Under the pieces are notes generated by a model that saw nothing but the letters and a program-made list of their open reading frames with translations, ran no database searches and was not told the origin of the DNA. Below, piece after piece: positions 33,414 through 44,000 of a stretch of 64,000 bases of DNA. Each line of letters starts with the position of its first letter. Positions within the stretch are counted from its first letter, which is position 1. Source of the DNA: Ustilaginoidea virens (lineage: Eukaryota; Ascomycota; Sordariomycetes; Hypocreales; Clavicipitaceae); assembly GCF_000687475.1 (NCBI RefSeq), contig NC_057317.1:4898501-4962500 (forward strand). The letters run 5' to 3'. A program made the translations under genes and the position numbers.

Positions 33414-35456
33414 CTATGATGCCGCTTGCGCTTGAACTGCTGTCGAGGGTGGTTGCGGCGGAGTCCTGTTGCTTCCACCTGCCGCCACCGCCGCCGCCGC
33501 CGCCGCAGCAGCAGCAGCAGAGGCCGCGGCTGCTGCGTCTGGAGGAACCTGCGGTCGCCCTCCGCGAAACATGTACGAATTTAACGGAATGGTGGCTCTA
33601 AACTTGAGTGCTCGAGTGTCGAACGGATCAACTTCATACACCGGCGGATCGTCATCGTCATCGTCGGAATCATATTTCCACCGGTCAGAATAGTCGCTTC
33701 TCTCATGTCTCGGTACTCTCGTCATTCCTCTACGATCAATCCAAAGTCTTTGAAGGCGGCCGATGCGTCTTCGGAAGGATGGCTGGTTGCCATGCGATTG
33801 TTCACTGTCGGCGCCACCCGCCTTGAACTGGAACATGGCCAATGATGAGTCGGGCTTGTCCATGTCCATTGGCTCGGCTTGCACTTCATCAATATCCATC
33901 TCCTCCGAAGAGATGGATGCCGGAGGCGTCATCAAGTATTGAGTCTTTGCAGCTCTGAACTTGAGCTCCATGCCTTGTTCCTTGATCGGCGACAGCGGAT
34001 CCCGGGTGAGATCGATATGATTCTGGTTCCATCTCCGGTGGTTCTGCACCTTGTTCTCGACTTCCTCTCGGAGCTCGTTCTCCTTTTGTGCCAGTTGGTC
34101 AGCCAGCAGCACTAGGTCTTGCTCGCTTGACCGGCCATCGGTTCGGACAGGTGCGCGAAGCTGAGTAGCTTGTTGCCGTTGCGCACCTGCTGGCTCCGCA
34201 GCCTTTCGCTTGGGCGGCTAGAACCGTTTTCATGTGAGTGAGTGGACTTTTCCTCTTCTTCTCTTCCCTTTTTGCCCTTTGACTGCTTCTTACCTTTTGA
34301 TTTACAAGCTCTTCATCGTCGCCCTTGATGCCCAATCTCAGCTTCATCTGCTTCAGTTTTGTCCGTTCCTCGAAAACGGCTCGGTCCATGTGCAACAGGT
34401 CCCGCTTGGTCATCTCCCGTTCAAATGACAAGAGAACGAGCTGGCGACCATCTTCGAGCTCCCGCCGCAGACGCTTGAGCGTCTCTGCAACCTTGTTGTC
34501 ACGAGCTCTCGTCTTCCGGGTCTGTCGAGCTTCTCTTCTGCGGAAGCAGACGTATGGATCGGTATCATCTGTTTCTTGGTGCGTCTCGAATTTGAGCATG
34601 GGGTGAAGAGGCTTGTTTCCCGTCTCCAGACGGCGGTTCTTCCAGTACTGATAGATTGCTTTGGCATGCTGCAGTATTGGAGTCGACTCGAGGTGATTGA
34701 GAGACGGAACCATCATGTCATAGGCGACAACCGTATTGTCCACTGATGCATATGGAGTCTGCTCAGCCGCCGCGTCCTCGAACACTTCCATGATGCGTTC
34801 AAAGTCGTCTTCGGAGAGAGAACCACCCGCGGGGCTGCTGCCATTATACGAGGCGAGAAATTCGGCATCCTCACTGCTCATGTCATATTGGCAGCTTATA
34901 CATTCCTCTACAGTTTGCGAAAACCGAATATATGACGAGGGCTGATGAAAGTTACTGGGGTAGATTGCATCATAGTTGATGTCACTCTCCTTGGGAGGCG
35001 GCACAGGAATCTCTTGAGTGGTGCTCACTCCAGTTTCCTTGAGGATGCTTTGAAGGTGAAATTCCTACAAAGGCGAAGAAAAAAAAAACGAAACGCAGCA
35101 CGCATTAGTCAGACTGCAAACCGCCCTTGTTGGTGAGGTGATGCAGGTAGGAAAATGAAGTTTACAAGGCAAGTTGGTCTCGGACACTTGACGAGAACCC
35201 CCAAGTCTCATCCCATCCCATCAGAGGAGTGACACGTGACGCAGCACGTGATATCAGAGTGCAGAGTTTGTGCCCGGGGGTGGAAGGGAAGGGTGTTTGA
35301 TATACGCACTTTTTCTTCAGCATGCTCGACACCGGTGGCGATTTGGTTTTCGGTGGTAAGTGCTTCGTACTCGGAGGGATCGATTTGATCCTCTCTAAGC
35401 ACAGGAAGAGCGGTTTTGACACTCAGCTTCTTGACTCTGACCTTGCGAGACGACAT
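33414..35456 (-). CDS. EPL1: Enhancer of polycomb-like protein 1, NuA4 histone acetyltransferase subunit
   Basis: Predicted 573 residues from exons 35456-35310, 35064-34294 and 34217-33414. Epl1 anchors the Piccolo module (Esa1, Yng2, Epl1) of NuA4, which acetylates histones H4 and H2A. The conserved N-terminus MSSRKVRVKK starts the enhancer-of-polycomb domain, which continues across intron 1 into EFHLQSIL and on to the YDMMVPSLNHLES and KAIYQYWKNRR region. A second conserved segment, DPYVCFRRREARQTRKTRARD, follows at about 230-250. The C-terminal third is low complexity, with an acidic DSDDDDDD patch, an alanine tract of about 20 residues with few interruptions, and a Gln/Pro/Ala end. All junctions are phase 0. 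Confidence 0.95.
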
Positions 35457-36636
35457 GGTGGCGGCCGGGGGCAAGATGGGCAACAAGCCAGCGGAAAACC
35501 CGCAAAAAAAATCGATCAAGTCATAAAAAGAGGCATCAAAAGTCGCCTTTTGCCAAAATCGAGATGGAAAAGGCGTTGTGGCGGCTCTTTTTTTGATGAC
35601 GAAGTTGTCACGGTCGACGGGGTGACGTTGGGGATGGTTTTGCCGCGCGAAGAATTTTCGCCAGGTTGCAGGCCGCAGGAAGACTTGGCTGGCGGTTGTT
35701 TGATGACGGCAACGAGTGAGTGGGTGGTGCAGGAGCGGGTGGAACGCGCTCAATTGTTTTTTTTTTTTGGGGGGGGGAAGGGGGCCGGAGGGGGGGAAGT
35801 CACTGCTGGCTACTTTTTGGGTGGGGAAGCTACCTACTTTTGGCGTTGGGGCCCCCGCCTCCTGTCGCACCCCCTCCTCTTTTTTAGGCTCCGGCGCGCT
35901 GAAGAGGAGCCTAGCCAAGGGCGTTAGCCACCTGTAAAATGGCTGCTACGACACCCTGAACTGGGGCCGCATGCCGCTAGGCCCAGCACACCCTCTGGAT
36001 GGTTACGACGAGGCCAAACAGCCAAACAACCGGCGTATTGCCGTGGCTTGCTGCCTGCTCCGCCTCGTGTCTATGAGCGCCACATCTCGCTTGCAACATG
36101 GGGCTTGCGAGCGCGTGCTGGTTCCGACTTGCGCCTTGTGCAGCGCAAATGCAGCGCAAGTGCAGACTGCGGAGGAAGCTGCTGCAAAACGGTGGTCCGA
36201 ATGAAACGACCTGATGCAAAAGTCTTGGTGCCATTTTTCTGTGAAATGCTGACTTTGGAAATCCCTTGCCTGCCTGCCTCGTCGTTTAGAAAGCGTCTGG
36301 TACGGGCAGCCCCGCCACCCAGCTGCACACTTGGCCCGTGCGCCCTGGCGGCAGCTGGCCGCCCAGCCCAGCCAACTGAACCCCGCGGAGAGAGACTGAG
36401 ACTGGAGCCTTGTTGGCCTCGGGACTGGAAAGTCGACGGACAAGACAAGCCCACCCAACACATCCCAACTCTAACCCGTCGGCTTCGAGCGACGACGACG
36501 ACGACGGCCCGGATTCTCTCGACCTGCTCCTCCTCCTCCTCTGCTGCCCGCCGGATTCGCAGGCATTCGCGGGCGACGAGAGCGCTTTTGGCATCCACCG
36601 CACCGGCCACCTGCCCGATCCAGGCCGCCGCCCACG
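35457..36636. promoter_or_regulatory. Divergent promoter region EPL1 / calcineurin B
   Basis: 1.2 kb. It has a T10 run followed by G-rich blocks at 35757-35805, and otherwise mixed sequence with a CGACGACGACGACG patch at 36490-36505 and CTCCTC repeats at 36525-36540 shortly before the calcineurin B leader. No gene seen. Confidence 0.5.
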
Positions 36637-37641
36637 ATGGGCAACACCACCAGCCAGGTCCTGGACACCATCGTCCAAGGATCCAACTGTACGCGAACCA
36701 CGCCCTAGCTGCGTAGAGCTTCTTCCTCCCGTCCGCACGTTTTGCCCCCGGCGCTGACCCGGCCAGTCGACCGAGAAGAAGTCGACCGGCTGCGCAAACG
36801 ATTCATGAAGCTCGACAAAGTAAACGCTCCTTCCCCTGGGCGGCTTCGCGCCTCGCCTTGGCACCTCGCCTTGGCGCCTCGCCCAGCTGAATAACCAAAG
36901 GGCCGATGCTAACCAAGGCCTGCGCCCTTTTCTTTCGCCAGGATAACTCGGGAACCATTGAGCGCGACGAGTTCCTCAGCCTGCCGCAAATATCGTCCAA
37001 CCCCTTGGCAACGCGGTTCGTCTCGCGCCCCTCCCTTCGTCCCACGACTTCAACCAGCCCCCCTCTCTGCCGTGTCTCGTGGTGCTTGTCGCTGACGCTG
37101 AAACGCGCGTGCCTGCGTGCGTGCGTGCTCCTCGGAAGAATGATTGCCATTTTCGACGAGGACGGCGGCGGCGACGTCGATTTCCAAGAGTTCGTGTCCG
37201 GGCTCAGCGCCTTCAGCAGCAAGGGCAACAAGGAGCAGAAGCTGCAGTTCGCCTTCAAGGTGTACGACATTGATCGCGACGGGTACATTAGCAACGGCGA
37301 GCTGTTTATCGTGCTGAAGATGATGGTGGGTAGCAACCTCAAGGATCAGCAGCTGCAGCAGATTGTGGACAAGACCATGATGGAGGCGGACCTGGACAAC
37401 GACGGCAAGATCAGCTTTGACGAGTTTACCAAGATGGTGGAGAATACGGACGTGAGCATGAGCATGACGCTGGGTGGGTTTTTTCCCTTTTTTTTTTTTT
37501 TTTTTCCCCCTTTTTCCCCCCTTTTTTTTCCCCTTTCCCCCCCTTTCTTTCCCCCGCTCTTGGATTCTTTTATTTTGCGCCGCGTGTTTGAAACTCTGTG
37601 CTCGGGACTCGCTGGCTGATGCCCGTCTAGACCAGTTCTAA
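36637..37641 (+). CDS. CNB1: Calcineurin regulatory subunit B
   Basis: Predicted 174 residues from five exons: 36637-36688, 36767-36819, 36942-37015, 37139-37473 and 37631-37641. It is the Ca2+-binding subunit of the phosphatase calcineurin, which controls stress responses, Ca2+ homeostasis and hyphal growth. MGNTTS is an N-myristoylation signal. Four EF-hand loops are intact: [36 protein letters not shown] and [12 protein letters not shown]. The last exon is only 11 nt and supplies the final DQF and stop; without it the reading frame runs into a T-rich intron. Intron 3 has the weaker donor GTTCGT. Length matches the family. Confidence 0.97.
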
Positions 37642-37865
37642 AGACGTTTGGTTTGGCAAGTCGGCCACGGGGTTCTCGAGATGCTGGCCTTGGCTGGGAG
37701 ACGTGATGCATGCCGCGGATGGCTTCTTGGGGCTGGGGTAGGCGCACCGCACGCCACGGCAATGATGACGATGATTAGCACGAGGCCATGTTGCCTCCAG
37801 ACCCCCGCTGCATGTATCGCGCGAGAAACGAAGCGAGGCTGCCGGCGCCCCGGTGCACTTTTACC

Positions 37866-37945
37866 GTGACTGTGACTGTGACTGTGACTGTGACCGTGAC
37901 CGTCAACGACTGTGACCGAGTCCGAGTCCGAGTCCGAGTCCGAGT
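37866..37945. repeat. Two adjoining hexamer arrays (GTGACT then TCCGAG)
   Basis: About six GTGACT/GTGACC units end at an ACGACTGTGACC spacer and are followed by about four TCCGAG units. Confidence 0.8.
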
Positions 37946-39048
37946 CCCGTCCTGCCCCGCCCCGTATCTTTCCCCCGCCCCGCTAGCGTCATCGTCTACC
38001 GGCCAGCACAGCAGCCCCCCGCCTTTGCCGTGCCCGTTGCGCACGCAAACAAGCTTCATATGTCGCATTGCGTCGCCCAAAATCCCCGTTGTTTGCCCCC
38101 CTTCCCCCGGAGCCCAGTCGTGTGTGTAACCCTTGCCCTCCCCCCCCCCCCGCCCTGCCTGCCTGCCTTCTGCCTGCCTGCCCCGGAGCCGACGCGTCTC
38201 CGCTGAACCACCAGACTTCTTTCCGGTTGGCCGAGAGGTCACTGGTACTCACCCCCCACCCCCGGGAGCCCAGGGTGCCAAGCGACGTATAGCCGGTAAG
38301 AGAGGCGATGGTACTTTGGATAGTTGGATCTGTGGCGATTTGAGTTGCGCACTGCACGTTGTGAGTTCTCAAGTTTAGGTTGCAGGTGCAGCAATGTGCA
38401 AGTTGCAATGGCGGATGTACTCCGTGATCTGTAGTACCCAAGGTTAGGTTAGGTACCCGGTACCTAAGTTATGGGACGGATTCCGGCTGCGTCCCCCGCA
38501 TTGGGCCGTGGCGGGTACCTAAGGGTATTGACCCTCTGTTGTGCCGGCATTTGTGCCAGGCGCCTGGAAAGCGCCGAGGCAACGTTAGTCCAAGACATGC
38601 GCACGCCACACGCTGCACGCCACACGCTGCACGCCACACGAGGTTGCCATGTGGCTGGCTGGCGGGTGATGCCTGGCTTCCGCTGCACAAAGTGAAGGTG
38701 AAGGTGAAGGTAAAAAAGCAAATTGAAAGTGAAAAAGCGGCCTTGGCCGTCAAGTACCGAAATTGTATCAATCTATGGAACCAGAGACCGCACCAGACCC
38801 CCAAGGTTGGTGGGGGAAAACCCCCCCGTCTTGTTTATGCGCGGCCGGCATTCATCACTTGACCAAACGTCGGCGCGGCTGGCTCATTTCTATTTGCATG
38901 CGACAACTGCTCGTCTCAGCTCAAGCAGGAGGACTGGCCAGACTGACTACTCCGTACCTGCCCGGGCTGTTGTTTGCTGGACCACGACGGGCGGGGGGGG
39001 GGAGCGACAACAAGACGGCCGGCGTACCACACCCGTCCGTCGCGGGTT

Positions 39049-39075
39049 TTCCTGCCTGCCTGCCTGCCTGCCTGC

Positions 39076-39108
<33 letters not shown>

Positions 39109-39130
39109 GGCTGGGCTGGGCTGGGCTGGG
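39049..39130. repeat. Tetranucleotide array CCTG to CTTG, then GGCTG
   Basis: Seven CCTG units change abruptly to seven CTTG units, followed by CTGG and GGCTG pentamers. The unit change is a single C-to-T difference carried by all downstream copies. Confidence 0.85.
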
Positions 39131-39669
39131 AAGATATGTGTGTGTCCCTGGCCATGCGGCACAAAGGCCATCCAATCGCGACATCGCGACATCAAAAACA
39201 AGCAAGATTCGCCCTCGCTCGGCAGAGCCCGATAAAGACAAAGGAAGAAAAAAAAAAAAAAAAAAAAGGACGAAAAAGAAGCGGCAAAGACGAGGCGAAG
39301 ACAAGAAGAAGGCCAAGAGGAAGAAAGAGGGAAAGAAAATTGCCGAGTACGCTAAGGCCGCGGGTCGATGCAACGCCATGTCCCAAACCCAACGCCTTTC
39401 CCCCTTTTCCCCGGCTCCATATCCAGCCATGCCCCTTGATTTAGCGCCAGCGCTGTTTGTTTGTTTGTTTGTTCGTTTGTATTTCCAAGCACGGAAAGAC
39501 GAAACCACTCAAACGCCCTCCTCACCCAGTGCCTGCCTCCCTTGGCACCTCTGCCCCCAATCCCACCCTTGACGGGGGCCTTGATGGGGGCTGTCAAAGT
39601 GCGGTTTCACCCCAGTATTAGTTTGGTAAAGCTCCATGTGCAAAAAGAAGCAGCAAAATCGTAAAGCGG

Positions 39670-39709
<40 letters not shown>
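39670..39709. repeat. Run of 40 A
   Basis: Forty consecutive A, followed by GT and nine more A, in the convergent region about 150 nt downstream of the stop codon of the minus-strand gene at 39863. On that gene's coding strand this is T40. Confidence 0.85.
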
Positions 39710-39714
<5 letters not shown>

Positions 39715-39862
39715 AAAAAAAGTCGACGGCTGGTATCAAATGGAATGCCGAAATCCAACCCCCAAACCCTCCCTCTCTCTCCCCCCCCCCCTTCTTCCCC
39801 AAGGTCGTAGCTCGTACAAGGTCTGCATTGCGTCGGCTCTCGGCTTCTCTCGCCAGCAGTCG

Positions 39863-40294
39863 TCATGCCGGACCATCTCTTTGGTCAAACAGGTCTAAAC
39901 ACTCCTCCAACACTGAAAAGTGAGTGGAGAAACAAAGAATTAGCCTCAACACCGGTGCCGAGTTCACGGCCCGCATCTTGTTCACCTACCCGCTTCAATC
40001 TGCTCTTCCCACACTCCGTATTCGTAATCGACCAGTCCATGTCGCTCTATGCCGTCGCAAAGTCGGATCAGCTCGTCTCCCATCTTCTTGACCGTGTCTT
40101 CGCTCATCAGGCTTTGCGATCCGGACTCCTGCTGCCCAGAGCTCATCAGCTCCTTCTGCTGAAACGCCAAAGCCAGCCATGCGTTGTTCAAGTCAGCCCA
40201 GCGTCGTAATCGATCTTCGTGCAAGGCCGAGTTGTCCTGATGTAAGCCTAGCGCGTTTTTATTAAATCTTTTGTTAGTCTTTTGTTGAGGGCTG

Positions 40295-40332
<38 letters not shown>

Positions 40333-41051
40333 TTGACGCACGGCCGTTCCGTAGGGGACGAGAGGAAACGAGGGGGGGGGGGGGGGGGGGCAGCCGTCAA
40401 TTCATTCATACCCAGTTCCACGACATGCGAAAGCATCCAGCTGGTTATGCTGCATAGAGTGGCCGAGGCTCTCTCCAGCTGTCCACTAGACACGTCTTGG
40501 AAGACTGTTCTCAGTTGGCTTTCAAAGGTTGCCCACCTCTCTGCCGCGGCGTCTTCCTCACCATACTCTCGTGCCTCGGCAGGTCCGGCTCGGGAGCTTG
40601 TAGACTGCTGGTGGTGTCCGTCATTTACGTCGGACATGCTGCTGAAATATGACAAGCCAGGATTTTGCGCTTGATACGCATTCGTGGGAGTGCTCGAGCT
40701 TTGGCCTGACGCTTGCAGTGCCGTTGCCGCGTCGCCAGCTGCTTCCGAGGTGAAATAGTTCGAGACCACGTCCGAGGGTAATATTTGCATTGCTGCATGT
40801 TGCCGCGCTGTATACTGCGGCGTGTCGTAGACGGACTGTTGTGTCGCCGCATGCGGAACGTTGTACATGATGATATCCGCATTGTAACTCCCGGGCAATC
40901 CCGGCGTCTGACTTCGTGTGTCGCCTTCATCATAGTCTGTGGCGTTGGCGTTGGCGTAAGCCAGTAGGATGGACGGGATTGTCGGCGCAGACGCAGAATA
41001 TCCAGACGATTGGTTCTGGTAGTAGCTGCTGTAGTTGCCATCTGTACCCAT
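39863..41051 (-). CDS. Protein of unknown function, Gln/Ser/Ala-rich with helical C-terminal domain
   Basis: Predicted 315 residues from exons 41051-40412, 40247-39990 and 39912-39863. I do not recognise the family. Residues 1-130 are low complexity (Tyr, Ser, Gln, Ala) and look disordered, like many fungal nuclear regulators. Residues about 160-315 are predicted helical and contain a regular pattern (RWATFESQLRTVFQD, SATLCSITSWMLSHVVELG, LRRWADLNNAWLALAFQQKE, GDELIRLCDGIERHGLVDYE). The conserved-looking helical segment runs smoothly across both splice junctions, supporting the exon model. No DNA-binding motif, membrane segment or catalytic motif is visible. Intron 1 (40411-40248) contains a 34-A run and a 19-G run. 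The start at 41051 is the first in-frame ATG after a stop; upstream exons cannot be excluded. Confidence 0.7.
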
Positions 41052-44000
41052 GCTTTGAGGGTTCGCCGTCGACAGAAATGGCGGCGCTGGTCGGTATCGT
41101 TGCCCAAAGGGCTTGCAATTGAGCAGTCTTGTGCTGACGAAACCTGCGACGTTTGCTTGTGCTCTGAAGTCTGATGGACTGAATCTTCATTCTGCTTCTC
41201 ACCGCGGCCAAGAGGGTCCATACCATGGAGCAGAACACCTTTGCCCACCTTCCCCCCAAACCCTCGGGTTCTTGAAGACGTTGAGGATTTGACTCGGCGG
41301 CGGTTGCTGGAAGCCGAGTACAAAGGTAACGACGCGGAAGTTGTTCTTCTTCTTCTTCTTCTCCTTCTTCTCCTTCCTTTCCTTCTTCTCCTTCTTCTCC
41401 TTCTTCTCCTTCTTCTCCTTCTTCTCCTTCTTCTCCTTCTTCTCCTTCTTCTCCTTCTTCTCCTTTTCTCCTTCTTCTCCTTCTTCTCCTTCTTCTCCTT
41501 CTTCTCCTTCTTCTCCTTCTTCTTCAAATGTCTTGTCAAGGAGTGTGACGACAATGCTGAAATAGCCCAGAGAAGGCAAGGGGGGGGGGGGGGGGAATAG
41601 GAAATCGGTTCTTTGCCGGAGACGGGTTCGGTTCTTAGCCAGGAGGAGAAACAATTCTCTCAGGACTTGGCGATGTAATAGCCAGGCTCATTTATATGAC
41701 GTAGTGGGCCGGGCGGCGGCGGCTTTCATATAATTACGCATTGACGGGTTCTTTTACACAGCTCGCGACCAAATTGGCTCTAGGCCTGATGGTGCTTTCG
41801 TACCGAATCTATGACCATGGTCGCAACCCGAGGGGTCATATTAGCAGCTCCAATGGGAAATGAGGTTGTCGAAACAGGGCGGATTAGGAGAGGTAAAACT
41901 TGTTGTAATGTACGCCCTGCAAAATAGGGATACAAGATCATGCACTGCTATGCAGCCAGTAGTAAAGTCCCGCAGAGTCTTTTGCAAAACAACCCAGCTT
42001 GTCGTTTGAGGCGGCCGGGTTGCAACGGAGCCAAGATGATGGGTGTGGCTGGCCATCCACAAAAGCCTCCCGGTACCAAGTACTTGGTTCTACGACTCGT
42101 GCTAATTAATGATCAGTATTCCAGAACATTCAAGCTTTGCCGCCGGCATGACACTATTCTCCTCCCCTGCGAGAAGCCCGACCTACCGGGGTGGTGGTAA
42201 ACAGCACCGGGGTGTCGGCGGCGTAACTCGCCAGGTCGAGTCAGCAGTGGCTACCTCTTTCAAGACAATAGTTCAAGGACTCTGCAGCAGCAGATGAAAG
42301 GCTCTGAATCTCTGACACTCTGACGTCTGACGCCCAGGGAGAAAATTGAAGGAACACAGGTAAATTGTCCAACGGATAGACTGCAATAACCACGAGCTCA
42401 AACATTACGAGAAAATCCCTACTTCGTTAGGCTGGTCCGCACTAACAAACAGGGGGGGGTGGGGAGGGGGGGGTAGAAAGGGGGAGGAAAACTCAGGACA
42501 TCAGGTACCCATCCATGATTGAAATTCAACCAGCGTCCTTTGGAAGAAGTGCGATAAATGTCTTGGCGCGAGCGTGTCGGGGGCCCTGAGAGCTCTGGAA
42601 TGATTGTTGGAACAAAACCACAAGACACCACGCGAGGACCCAAGTGGGACAACGTAGATTGTGGCCGGCCCAGAGGACTGGGCTGGGCCTGTTTTGGCTA
42701 GTGCCTGGGCCGACGAGACTATGTAAAGCAAGGGAGCTTTGGGGGTTTGCATCAAGGCCCCTGTGGACGCTGGTCCGCGGCTGGTGCTAGTCGGGAGTGT
42801 ATTTCCGCTTCATATGGAACTGACGCCCAGAGACTAGAAGCAAAACCAAACTGTAAAGGGAGTGAGAAGCGAAAAGCTCCCGCTCACTACTTTCATCATC
42901 AACTTGTAGGCGGCGTGCTGATGACGCAGGCCGGTTTCAAAATCAGGCGCAAGCCAATGCCAGCAAACAGGCACGCCCAACCGTTCCTTGATTCGCGCTC
43001 AAAGGGGGTTTTCGGGTTTGAGGGAACAAGAATCGGAGAGTAGAAGAGGCGGGGGATGAAGAGGAAAGATGACCCATCAAGACGAGAGACGGAACAGGTT
43101 CATGTCTCATCTCTCGGCTCCATGTCTTCCCCATCACAAATGGATACTTTGGTTGCGCAAAACTAAACCATGCGATACAGGACGCTGCCATGTATTGTTG
43201 GAGTCAGCGTTGCGGAGTCGGTAAGGAATCACCGGGTCCTCTTGCATCTCCATGCTTAGCTACGGGTCGCATGCATGATGCATGGAGATCACTTGGCGTT
43301 AGATGCACGCGATTCGGTGACCTTTGCTCGAATGACACGCTGCTGAAACCATCAGCAGCGCATGGGGGCGCAAATGAGAGCATCTCAAGGACTGTGGTAA
43401 CGTGAATCCTGAGATAAGTAGCGAGTGTGCCTTGCTCCTGAACCTGTCACTGCTGTTATCATCTCGCGAAGAGAAACGAACATGTTGTCACACGTTGAAA
43501 GGAAAAGAAGAATTCCCGTGACATCGGTCCAGCAAGTTGAGCGTGGAGGTAGATACATACATACCAGGCCGTAGACGGTAGGACCCCTGTTGACCATCCC
43601 CAAGCTACCAAGTAGCTTGGGCAGGGGTGGTGATTTTGTTGACGCGAGCAAGCAAACCAAAGCAGCATACCCAGGGAGACTGTTCGTCTGCCACTCATCC
43701 GAGCGAGATGGCGACGACCCCGTCGTCGATCAGTAACCGGGACCATGGCCGGCCACTCACGACAGGTTGCCGCGCCACGGAGCAGCCTCATGATGCGGGT
43801 AGCACCAGAACTTGGAGGCTTTTTGTCATGATCGATCCGAGACATTCGTCAACACCGAGCGCAAGCCTGAAGCGACCGACTTCTGATGCTTGATGGAGCC
43901 GTACGCCCCGAGGGATCCATGAATAGAAGGTATTGACGGGCCAGACTCGCTGAGCAGAGCAGAGGCTGCCCAGGTAGCAGCAACACGCGACAGCAAGGAC

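Larger units (their letters stand above)
37642..39862. other. Long convergent intergenic region full of short tandem repeats
   Basis: 2.2 kb between two facing genes, unusually long for a shared 3' region here. It contains hexamer arrays at 37866-37945, CCTGCCTG repeats at 38151-38180, GGTACC/AGGTTAGG elements at 38440-38515, CACACGCTGCACGC repeats at 38606-38640, GTGAAG repeats at 38692-38712, a tetranucleotide array at 39049-39130, A-rich tracts at 39246-39269 and a run of 40 A at 39670-39709. I see no coding evidence in the overlapping long ORFs, whose proteins are simple-sequence. Confidence 0.55.

Noticed and set aside
40625..41554. 309-codon minus-strand ORF with long Lys/Arg tracts
   Set aside because: Created by the CTTCTC array and a shifted frame of the unknown protein gene.
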